Positions 8,587-15,739 of a stretch of 64,000 bases of DNA are shown here, in pieces. The stretch is from Promethearchaeota archaeon (GTDB lineage Archaea > Asgardarchaeota > Lokiarchaeia > Sigyniarchaeales > SOKP01), in the NCBI GenBank assembly GCA_016839555.1, contig JAEOUA010000001.1, forward strand, positions 144,554 to 208,553, given 5' to 3'. Position 1 is the first letter of the stretch. The number at the start of each line of letters is the position of its first letter. Made by a program: the position numbers and the translations under genes. A model generated the notes under the pieces. The model worked only from the letters and a program-made list of their open reading frames with translations, made no database searches and was not told the origin of the DNA.

Positions 8587-8622
8587 ATCTGGAGGTCGTG
8601 GGCTCGTATCCCACCGCCGGCA

Positions 8623-8629
8623 TTTTTTT
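8623..8629 (+). terminator. Oligo-T terminator after tRNA-Met
   Basis: Seven consecutive T bases directly follow the tRNA 3' end. Archaeal RNA polymerase often terminates at such runs. T runs are frequent in this AT-rich window, so the support comes from the position. Confidence 0.4.
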
Positions 8630-8735
8630 ATTTCAATCATTTTTCTTGCTTTTTTATCCAAATATTTATCTTATTTAGAATAATAAATGTCAAATAAGAA
8701 AATCTAATTAAAAACAAATGCTTTCTAATTGAGCA

Positions 8736-9020
8736 TTAAAGTTCTTTAGAAAAATGAGAATTTTCTGTGGATGGTCCATAATCATTTGAGACTCCCTTGA
8801 TTTGAATGATTTGTTTCACAAAATGAACTCTCTCAAATACATAGGCAGTTTTCCAAATAAAATAAGTTTTAATCTTTCTCGCTTGGATATCAGTTAACCA
8901 TTTTTTATAGCATTTTTTTGAGCAAAACCATAATGCATCCTCGGAAAGTGCTACATTATGATGAACAACCTTTCGAATATTTTTTCTGGAAACAAGCTGC
9001 TTACAATATTCACAATACAT
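8736..9020 (-). CDS. Small zinc-finger protein (MYM/YHS-like treble-clef)
   Basis: A 94-residue protein. Its first 40 residues carry CEYC (Cys3, Cys6) and CSKKC (Cys33, Cys37) with the spacing and aromatic context (LWFCSKKCYKKW) of treble-clef zinc fingers of the MYM/TRASH/YHS type. The remaining 55 residues are basic and unassigned. Such small zinc proteins often bind nucleic acid, metals or a partner protein; which applies here cannot be told. It stands alone, convergent to tRNA-Met. The CxxC pairs make a real gene very likely. Confidence 0.7.
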   Translation of the reverse strand: MYCEYCKQLVSRKNIRKVVHHNVALSEDALWFCSKKCYKKWLTDIQARKIKTYFIWKTAYVFERVHFVKQIIQIKGVSNDYGPSTENSHFSKEL

Positions 9021-9202
9021 CCTAAATTTTAACTTATTATACAGATTTTTTAGTGACTTAATATATCATTTTGCAAACTTATATAAACAAAAAATATTTA
9101 TGAAAGTTCATCTGCATTTCATATTTAAAAAATCGCATTAGAGTCTTTTTTCTTTGTAAAAGTAGCATTAATTTTTAAAAAAATAAGGAATGTGCCAAAA
9201 AA

Positions 9203-10021
9203 TCAGTTTTTTTGATTATTTTTTACGATCGTGCCACCCGCTCTTTTTTCAGCTTTTTTTTTAAATTTTAATTGAAATCCAGGTGTGTAATTCATGTATT
9301 TTGGAATTGGATATCTTAGTCCTGCTTTATGAGTTGCTTCTAATCCTTCTAAAACGAGATTTATTTTATCATTAGGGATTGAAATTAAGAGTTCGTTATC
9401 TTCCGCCCCACCCCATACACGATCTCCATTTCCTAGAATTATTAATTGAGGTTCTTTAAGTTGAAATGGTTTGATTACGCCCTCATGGCAAGATCCCATT
9501 CTTCCAGCAGCACTAAATGACATAACGCCCCCTTTCATATATAAATATGCTTGAATAAAGCGCATAGCCTGCGCTGGATTGCAATAAATTTGAATAACAT
9601 CAGGGATGATTTTCGTTCTTGTTAATGGGGATATTACCAAACCAATATATCCTTTAGGAAGTATATACAAACACTTATCTAATTTTTTCGAAGTCTCAAA
9701 ATCCTTTGAATAGAGTCCTATATTAAATTGATGCCCCCATTTAGCTGTTTCCTCTGAAATTAAATCCCAAGAATAAACAATTCTCGCTAATTTACATGCG
9801 ATATCTTCTTCTGTTATCGCTATAGTCCAACCATAAGATCTTGCCATTCGAAAATTTTGACACACGAAATTTTGTAATTTTAAATCTCTTTTTGGTCTTT
9901 TTGCGGTTTTAGGAATTTCTGATTCATTTTGTATTAATTTTATGGCAAGAGGAAAAGTTTCGGGTCTAATATATTTCTCTATTTTTTTTCCATATTCTTT
10001 ATAAATATTTAATTTTTCCAT
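9203..10021 (-). CDS. DUF169 family protein
   Basis: A 272-residue cytosolic protein that matches the DUF169 (COG2043) pattern. This pattern has an early PLAIK segment (residues about 20-26), a FVCQNFRMAR segment with a conserved Cys near residue 54, an EEDIACKLA segment with another Cys near 76, and a late SCHEGV motif. The family is common in archaea and anaerobic bacteria and its biochemical role is not established. The conserved cysteines have led to suggestions of metal or cofactor binding, which is unproven. It is divergently arranged with the nnr gene, and the short gap between them holds both promoters. Confidence 0.8.
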   Translation of the reverse strand: MEKLNIYKEYGKKIEKYIRPETFPLAIKLIQNESEIPKTAKRPKRDLKLQNFVCQNFRMARSYGWTIAITEEDIACKLARIVYSWDLISEETAKWGHQFNIGLYSKDFETSKKLDKCLYILPKGYIGLVISPLTRTKIIPDVIQIYCNPAQAMRFIQAYLYMKGGVMSFSAAGRMGSCHEGVIKPFQLKEPQLIILGNGDRVWGGAEDNELLISIPNDKINLVLEGLEATHKAGLRYPIPKYMNYTPGFQLKFKKKAEKRAGGTIVKNNQKN

Positions 10022-10096
10022 TGGAGATATAATTTTAATTATTCTTTTAATGAAAATAGGTGAATTTTATATTAAAAAGAATTGCTTATTATATTT

Positions 10097-11659
10097 ATGG
10101 AACGATTAAATTCCGAAAAAATTTCTTCCGAACAAATGGCAATATTAGATAATAATGCTGAGTGGCTTGGACTTCCAAAAGGGTATCTTATGGAATGCGC
10201 TGGTTATTCTTTTGCGACTGAAATTGTTAAGCGATATGATTTAAATGAAAATTCAAAAGTTTTAATATTCTGTGGAACGGGAAATAACGGTGGGGATGGT
10301 TTTGTTGTTGCTCGCCATTTGTCTTCATTCCATGTTAAATCAAAAGTTATATTATTAGGAAATCCAATGAAAATCAGAAGTGAGGAAGCAAATTTAAACT
10401 GGAATATTATTTCGAATTCTTTAACCTACATGATTGAAACTTCAATTATTAATGACTCCACAGATATAGTTAATCTTGGAATATTAATTGACAAAGAACG
10501 CCCCGATTATAAATTAATTATTGATGGGTTATTAGGTACAGGTATTAGAGGAAAAGTCAGAGAACCGGTTGCAACTGCTATAGATTTTATAAATGAAGTG
10601 CGAACGCACCAAAAAATTCCCGTAGCGTCTATTGATGTTCCTTCTGGACTAGATCCCGATACGGGAGAAGCTGCTGATAAAGCAGTGAAAGCAGATTTGG
10701 TAATAACTTTTCATAGAAATAAAAAGGGAATGAAAGTTGATAATGAATATATTTCCGAGATTATAGTAAAACCAATTGGCATCCCCACAGAAGCGAAATT
10801 ATTTCTGGGCAGAGGAGATTTTCTTAACGCATTAAAATATCGAAAGAAAGATTTTCATAAAGGACAATTTGGGAGGATGCTTGTTATTGGAGGATCTAAA
10901 AACTATTCGGGCGCTCCTGCCTTTTCTTCTCTAACAGGAATTAAATTTGGGCTTGATTTAGTAATAACCTATACTCCTCAAGTAATTGCTGATGTATTAA
11001 GATCATATTCTCCAAACATGATTGTACGTTCATATAAAGGAGATTGGTTAAATATGGATTCATTTGAAGAAATTGCATGGTTAATTGATTGGGCAAATGC
11101 GATCCTAATTGGTCCTGGAATGGGAGAAAAACCAGAGACAGAGGAATTATTAGTTAATCTCTTAAAAAAGATTAAGGCAGAGCAAAAAAGTTTTGTACTT
11201 GATGCTGATGCGCTTAAATTAGTAAAAAATCATTTAAATTTATTAAAAGGGCAATCATGCATTTTAACTCCTCATGAAGGAGAGTTTAAAATAATGACAG
11301 AGATAGATCTTCCCCCATATGAGCAGATCAAAAAAAGAGGAAATAAAATTTCTGAAATTGCAAAAGATTTAGAATTAACACTTTTAGTGAAAGGTCCTTA
11401 TGATTATATAACCAATGGAACGATTCTAAAAATAAATAGAACCGGATGTCCTGAAATGGCAGTAGGAGGAACAGGTGATGTTCTAGCTGGGTTGTGTAGT
11501 GCCTTTTTAGCTACGGAAAATTCTCCATATTTGTCTGCTTGTTCCGCAGCCTTTCTAAATGGTTATCTTGGAGAATATTGTAAGGAAAAAATAGGACCTA
11601 GATTCAATGCATTAGACATGGTTTATAATCTTAATGATGCAATTCTAAAGCTAAGATAA
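10097..11659 (+). CDS. nnr: Bifunctional NAD(P)H-hydrate repair enzyme
   Basis: This enzyme repairs NADHX/NADPHX, the hydrated damaged forms of NAD(P)H. The N-terminal epimerase half (residues about 1-235) has the CGTGNNGGDG loop at 59-68 and a DGLLGTG strand. The C-terminal ADP/ATP-dependent dehydratase half (about 240-520) has the GPGMGEKPET segment, TPHEGEF, and the GGTGDVLAG phosphate loop near residue 460. The fused architecture and length (520 residues) are standard. I chose ATG 10097 rather than the in-frame TTG 15 bases upstream. The protein then begins MERLNSEKISSEQM, the usual start of the epimerase domain. Confidence 0.95.
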   Translation: MERLNSEKISSEQMAILDNNAEWLGLPKGYLMECAGYSFATEIVKRYDLNENSKVLIFCGTGNNGGDGFVVARHLSSFHVKSKVILLGNPMKIRSEEANLNWNIISNSLTYMIETSIINDSTDIVNLGILIDKERPDYKLIIDGLLGTGIRGKVREPVATAIDFINEVRTHQKIPVASIDVPSGLDPDTGEAADKAVKADLVITFHRNKKGMKVDNEYISEIIVKPIGIPTEAKLFLGRGDFLNALKYRKKDFHKGQFGRMLVIGGSKNYSGAPAFSSLTGIKFGLDLVITYTPQVIADVLRSYSPNMIVRSYKGDWLNMDSFEEIAWLIDWANAILIGPGMGEKPETEELLVNLLKKIKAEQKSFVLDADALKLVKNHLNLLKGQSCILTPHEGEFKIMTEIDLPPYEQIKKRGNKISEIAKDLELTLLVKGPYDYITNGTILKINRTGCPEMAVGGTGDVLAGLCSAFLATENSPYLSACSAAFLNGYLGEYCKEKIGPRFNALDMVYNLNDAILKLR

Positions 11660-11825
11660 TTTTTCTTTTTACTACATTTTTAATCTAAGAGTATATTATT
11701 GATTTAAGTATTAAGGATACTTTTTTATATTAGAAGTCTATTATTTATTTATTAGAGTTTTTATAATTTTATCATTTTAAAATAGAATATATTAATATTA
11801 AGTATTAAGAATAAAATTCAAGAAA

Positions 11826-12623
11826 ATGCAGGTATTTAAGATAAATGACGATGGAACAACCACAGAACTAAAATCTAAAGGTCCAGTAAAAGATATTCTA
11901 GAAGAATCAGAATGTTATGTGCTTGTTGCAGACGGAATAAAAAAAGTATATCTCTGGAAAGGACAGCAAAGTAGCGTTCGAAAAAAATTCATTGGTGCAA
12001 AAAGATCTCAGGAAATACGAGGACAAGTTGGCATGCATTACGCAGTCACACCATTAGATCAAGGGGATGAGGATCTTGAATTTATTAAGCTTATTGGAGG
12101 CAAAACTACCGAAGGAATAGCTAAGGGTATTGATGAAAGCGACTTGGATGAAAGGGCTACTGCTCCTATATCGAAATCTTCCTCTCCGCCAAGGATTAGC
12201 AGCTCCGGCGGAAATCAAGGACCTTTATACAGAGGAGCAGGATCTATGCAAACCTTCACTGCAGATCAAACACAAATAGATTTTGAGAAAATTATGGAAA
12301 AATTAGACGAATCTGAATTGCCTCCTGGATTTGAAAGAGAATTAATTATCATAGGCAACCATGCATATTCCGTAGTTGAAAAGGTCCAAACATTTTTAGG
12401 CAAAAAGCAAGTGGAAAAAGTGATGGAAAAAGTAGGAACTATCCCAGAGGGAATATTTTTTGCAAAGGATTATACACCAAGAATTTTCTCTGAAAATGGA
12501 AAAATAATGGCAATTGAATTTTTAAAACAAGTAGGGGGCGGTGCTAATCCTTCGAAACAAATAAATAGAAAAAAAACGCTTGATGATCAAATAAAAAGCC
12601 AACTCATCAAGAAAAAGAAATAA
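11826..12623 (+). CDS. Gelsolin-domain protein
   Basis: A 265-residue protein with one clear gelsolin homology domain at residues about 18-92: YVLVADGIKKVYLWKG, KFIGAKRSQEIR, and DQGDEDLEFIKLIGG follow the family in order. Gelsolin-type proteins bind actin and control filament length, usually with calcium. A low-complexity Ser/Gly/Pro linker (about 93-150) leads to a second conserved region (150-240; FERELIIIGNHAYSVVEK) that may be another diverged repeat. The C terminus is strongly basic (KSQLIKKKK), which could bind membranes or actin. The roadblock gene starts 19 bases downstream, so they form an operon. Two actin-related genes lie in this window, giving an obvious potential partner. Confidence 0.85.
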   Translation: MQVFKINDDGTTTELKSKGPVKDILEESECYVLVADGIKKVYLWKGQQSSVRKKFIGAKRSQEIRGQVGMHYAVTPLDQGDEDLEFIKLIGGKTTEGIAKGIDESDLDERATAPISKSSSPPRISSSGGNQGPLYRGAGSMQTFTADQTQIDFEKIMEKLDESELPPGFERELIIIGNHAYSVVEKVQTFLGKKQVEKVMEKVGTIPEGIFFAKDYTPRIFSENGKIMAIEFLKQVGGGANPSKQINRKKTLDDQIKSQLIKKKK

Positions 12624-12632
12624 ATGATCTGT

Positions 12633-12637
12633 GAGGT
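12633..12637 (+). promoter_or_regulatory. Shine-Dalgarno site that fixes the roadblock start
   Basis: GAGGT lies five bases before ATG 12643. This favours that ATG over the in-frame GTG at 12631, which would be too close to the preceding stop and has no such site. It also shows that internal operon genes use ribosome binding sites here. Confidence 0.65.
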
Positions 12638-12642
12638 TCATT

Positions 12643-13032
12643 ATGTCTTTAACACCTGAAGAAGCAGAAGGCTTATCGAAGTTTTTAGGGAGTATCACAG
12701 AGCATTCTGAATTAGAGGCATTAGCATTAATTACTCGTGAGGGGTTGAGATTAGCTTTTTCTTCTGTACCTGGATATAATATTGATCCCGATTTATTTTC
12801 AAGCTTAAGTGCAGTGGTAGTCCAGTCGAGCACTGATGCCATTTCTACTTTAGGTTATCATGACATGCTTGAAACCATTATACGCGGTGAAAATGCTTTC
12901 ATTATCTTGAGTGATGCCGGAAGATTTTTATTAATGGGAGCTAGCCGCAAAATAGAAGACCTCGGGAAAATCGTATCAGTATTTCGCTATTATTCCGGTG
13001 AGATTCGTAAAAGATATCCTAAAATCGAATAA
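12643..13032 (+). CDS. Roadblock/LC7 domain protein
   Basis: A 129-residue single-domain roadblock/LC7 protein. After an N-terminal helix (SLTPEEAEGLSKFLG), the strand ELEALALITREGLRLAFSS, the central helix (LSAVVVQSSTDAISTLG), the strand pair (METIIRGENAFIILSDAGRFLLMGAS) and the C-terminal helix follow the family order. These proteins dimerise and serve as GTPase-activating or scaffolding platforms for MglA/Arf/Rag-like GTPases. It is translated from a Shine-Dalgarno site just after the gelsolin-domain gene. This links an actin-binding protein with a GTPase-regulating module. A candidate GTPase partner lies 10 kb away at 22947. Confidence 0.92.
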   Translation: MSLTPEEAEGLSKFLGSITEHSELEALALITREGLRLAFSSVPGYNIDPDLFSSLSAVVVQSSTDAISTLGYHDMLETIIRGENAFIILSDAGRFLLMGASRKIEDLGKIVSVFRYYSGEIRKRYPKIE

Positions 13033-13271
13033 GCTCTAAAAATTACTCATATTTATCTAATTCTTAGAATATTATAATATTTTTTATTTAACTTCATCAT
13101 TTTGCTTTATAAATAATATAGATCTGAGTTTCTTAATAAAATTCAAGAGAAATATAGAGCATAAATTTTTATCATCTTAAGCTTTTCATATATTCTCTTA
13201 TGGAAGAGATTTATATTTACGTACTTCATTAATATTTATAACAGATAATTATTAATCATTATTGATAATCA

Positions 13272-13673
13272 ATGAAAGATGTGAGGATTGTTACATTTGA
13301 TAATCGAGGACGTTTAGTGGTACCTAAAATAATACGAAAAAGCCTTGGATTAACAGAAGATACCCAATTAATGATGGTTGCCGATTCAGAAAGTAAAGAA
13401 ATTCGGATCACTCCCGTAGCATTTGATTCAAGACAAAAACCCATAAAATTAAAAATTAAAATTCAGGATGCACCAGGGAGCTTAGCAAAAATTGCTTCCA
13501 CGTTCGGAAAATTAGGGATATCTTTAATGTATGGTGAATCTGCTGTGTTGGAGAAAGATAAAACAGCTATATGGACCGTTATCAGCCCTACTCCAAATAT
13601 TTCTTTAGAGGAACTTAAAGAAAAGTTGATGAAAGAAGGAGGGGCGATTGATATAGAAATAATATCACTTTAA
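13272..13673 (+). CDS. AbrB-ACT fusion regulator
   Basis: A 133-residue protein. Residues 1-50 form an AbrB/SpoVT-type swapped-hairpin DNA-binding domain (VTFDNRGRLVVPKIIRKSLGL). Residues about 56-133 form an ACT domain (LKIKIQDAPGSLAKIASTFGKLGISL), which normally binds an amino acid or similar ligand. Such fusions are found in archaea and probably act as ligand-responsive transcription regulators. It lies on the same strand between the gelsolin/roadblock pair and the coiled-coil/actin genes. It has its own 240-base upstream region and may control this neighbourhood, which is inference. Confidence 0.88.
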   Translation: MKDVRIVTFDNRGRLVVPKIIRKSLGLTEDTQLMMVADSESKEIRITPVAFDSRQKPIKLKIKIQDAPGSLAKIASTFGKLGISLMYGESAVLEKDKTAIWTVISPTPNISLEELKEKLMKEGGAIDIEIISL

Positions 13674-13755
13674 TTAATAAGAATATTAGATAAACAAATT
13701 TATAAGAAGTTTTCTTTTTAATTATAATAATAATTTATATATTTTGTTGAGAATT

Positions 13756-14439
13756 ATGCCAAAAAAGAAAGAACAAAAAGAAGAGAGGGAATATTCATTA
13801 GAGGAAGCATTAAAATCCTCTCAAAAAACGGGAAGTGACTTACAGAATTTTTTAAGTGCTTTATCTAAAGGAAAAGGATTTTATCAAGGAATTCAAAAAC
13901 CAGAAGAAAAAAAAGAGCAAGAAAAAACAGATCCTCAGTTATCATATGATGGAGAACCTTCTAAAAAGGCAGCAGAGGATTATATTATAGAGGATATTTC
14001 TATTTCAGAAAAAAAAACTAAAAGTGTTAAAAAGGAAGTAGATATTTCAAAAGAGGCAAAAGAGACAAAAAAAGATGAGGAATTACAAAAAATATCTATT
14101 TACAAGAAATTAAATGAATTTTTCCAGCAAGTCTTTGAAAATTATGAGATAAGATATAATAGATGGGAAGATTCTATAAATGCTTTAGTTTCTGTGTTAC
14201 GAAAAATGAGAAAAGTCACCAAAGATAATACTCAACAATTAGTATCTGGTATTAAAAATATCTATGGGGAGATTAAAACAAATTTAGAGCAATTTAAAAT
14301 AAAGCGGGATGAAATGGAGAAGGTTTCCGGTGTAAATATTGAAGAAATGTCGAGAGAGTTCAAAAAATTGATTGGATTAATGAGCATCCAATTAAAGGAA
14401 TATCAATTACGCAAATTAACAGATGAATTATTTTATTAG
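13756..14439 (+). CDS. Coiled-coil protein upstream of actin-like gene
   Basis: A 227-residue, highly charged protein of unknown family. Residues 1-15 are basic/acidic. Residues 16-50 contain a possible short amphipathic helix (SLEEALKSSQKTGSDLQNFL). Residues 50-105 are disordered and lysine/glutamate rich. Residues 105-227 are long helices that probably form a coiled coil. ATG 13756 is preferred over the in-frame TTG at 13744 because MPKKKEQ is a natural start. It ends 84 bases before the actin-like gene. A role as filament-associated or scaffold protein would fit the setting, but nothing in the sequence proves it. Confidence 0.65.
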   Translation: MPKKKEQKEEREYSLEEALKSSQKTGSDLQNFLSALSKGKGFYQGIQKPEEKKEQEKTDPQLSYDGEPSKKAAEDYIIEDISISEKKTKSVKKEVDISKEAKETKKDEELQKISIYKKLNEFFQQVFENYEIRYNRWEDSINALVSVLRKMRKVTKDNTQQLVSGIKNIYGEIKTNLEQFKIKRDEMEKVSGVNIEEMSREFKKLIGLMSIQLKEYQLRKLTDELFY

Positions 14440-14496
14440 CTTTTATTCTACATTTCATTATATTAATATCTTAATTATATTTATTATTTCATTTCG

Positions 14497-14508
14497 TTTT
14501 TATATAAC
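14497..14508 (+). promoter_or_regulatory. TATA-like box of the actin-like gene
   Basis: TTTTTATATAAC lies about 22 bases before ATG 14524, with no Shine-Dalgarno sequence between. This suggests a separate, nearly leaderless transcript for the actin-like gene. Support is by position and composition only. Confidence 0.3.
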
Positions 14509-14523
14509 TATTATATATTAAAA

Positions 14524-15663
14524 ATGTCCTATGGAACTTCTAAATATAGTAGAGCGCTTATTTTAGATATCGGAAGCAGTAATTTTCGAATGGGATGGGC
14601 GGGCTCAGATGACCCTGAAATTATAGAGTCTTTTATCTATGCTCGGACTACAAATTTTCAATTTCAATCGGAATTTATTGATGGCTTTAAAGAAATTTTT
14701 TCTAATAAAATAGAGAATGATTATCTATTCGGAAGCGAAGCTTTAAGTTATCAAGGGATTTTAAAGCTAGAAGATCTTAACAGAGAAGAGAATCCAAATA
14801 TTTTTATTAAATATTTTCTTCATCAATATCAGAAGCTAAACATTCCTTCTGAATTCCGATTTAAACAACATATAATTTTAATCGATCCATTTTTAATGAG
14901 TGATTTAGAAAAAGACAAATATAAAAAAATATTTTTTGAGCGTTTAAAATTTCCTTCATTATTATTTCTTCCTTCTGATATGGCAATACTCACGACGTTA
15001 AATAAAGTCGATGGAGTTATTGTCAATATAGGTGCAAAAAATACTTATATATCTTCAGTTTATCATGGATTTACCGATTCAATGGCAAAAGATAGTGTTC
15101 CTATTGGTGGTCGAGAATTAACTAACTATTTTTTAAATATGATTTTGACGGGGAAAGGAGCTAATAAAAATTTCTTTTTTGATTTTTGGATGGCTAAAAA
15201 AATAAAAGAAGAAATGGCATTATGTGTTTTACATCCAAAACAAGAAAGAAATAAAATTCAAGAAGATTTTATTGAATACGATAAAATAATACATTTACCA
15301 AATAAATATAGTTTTAAAATTAATTTTGAAAGGTTTATGTTAGTTGAACCTCTATTTAACCCCCAATTAATCCATATTGACCATAGAAATATTATTGAAA
15401 GTATTGTAAAGACCGTTAAATTTTGGGAAAGAGAACAGAGACCTGAATTATTATCAAACATTATTATATCAGGGGGAAGTAGTCAAATTCCTGGATTGAA
15501 AAAAAGGATAGAATTTGAATTAAAAAAACATTTTGCAGACAAATTGGAACCCGTGATAAAAGTAATTTCTCCTCAGAGTCGTGAGAATATGGCTTGGATT
15601 GGCGCTTCAATCTTATCTTCTCAAGGAAAATTAAAAGAAGGGCTCAAAAATCCTGATTTATAA
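14524..15663 (+). CDS. Divergent actin-related protein
   Basis: A 379-residue protein with the actin/Hsp70 ATPase fold. Phosphate loop 1 is LDIGSSNFRMGWAG at residues 14-27, with Asp15 matching actin Asp11. Phosphate loop 2 is VIVNIGAKNTYISSVYHG. Here the conserved aspartate (actin Asp154) is Asn168. The IGGRELTNY segment follows, and the adenosine loop reads IIISGGSSQIPGLKKRI. Near the end, ENMAWIGASILSSQG corresponds to actin SVWIGGSILAS. Length is close to actin (375), but the DNase-binding region and most of subdomain 2 are unrecognisable. Loss of the hydrolysis-site acid suggests altered or absent ATP hydrolysis. Upstream is a coiled-coil gene, downstream a CHAT-like gene 76 bases away. 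Confidence 0.88.
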   Translation: MSYGTSKYSRALILDIGSSNFRMGWAGSDDPEIIESFIYARTTNFQFQSEFIDGFKEIFSNKIENDYLFGSEALSYQGILKLEDLNREENPNIFIKYFLHQYQKLNIPSEFRFKQHIILIDPFLMSDLEKDKYKKIFFERLKFPSLLFLPSDMAILTTLNKVDGVIVNIGAKNTYISSVYHGFTDSMAKDSVPIGGRELTNYFLNMILTGKGANKNFFFDFWMAKKIKEEMALCVLHPKQERNKIQEDFIEYDKIIHLPNKYSFKINFERFMLVEPLFNPQLIHIDHRNIIESIVKTVKFWEREQRPELLSNIIISGGSSQIPGLKKRIEFELKKHFADKLEPVIKVISPQSRENMAWIGASILSSQGKLKEGLKNPDL

Positions 15664-15739
15664 TAAAATATACTGATCTCTATATTTTGATAATTAATTA
15701 CAAATTTGAAAGCATAATAAAAATAAAGGAAAAAAAAAA

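Larger units (their letters stand above)
8493..8622 (+). tRNA. Elongator tRNA-Met(CAT) with two introns
   Basis: Acceptor strands GCCGGCG (8493-8499) and CGCCGGC (8615-8621) pair perfectly; discriminator A is at 8622. The D stem is GCTT/AAGC. The anticodon stem CCAGA (8543-8547) pairs with TCTGG (8588-8592) around the loop CTCATAA, with anticodon CAT at 8550-8552. Two inserts must be removed: about 21 bases between the D stem and the anticodon stem (8522-8542, flanked by the repeat GCGCC) and 33 bases after base 37 (8554-8586). The remaining 76 bases form a full cloverleaf. G1-C72 and the absence of three G-C pairs in the anticodon stem argue against an initiator. The T loop CTCGTAT again lacks T54 and A58. 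Confidence 0.88.
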
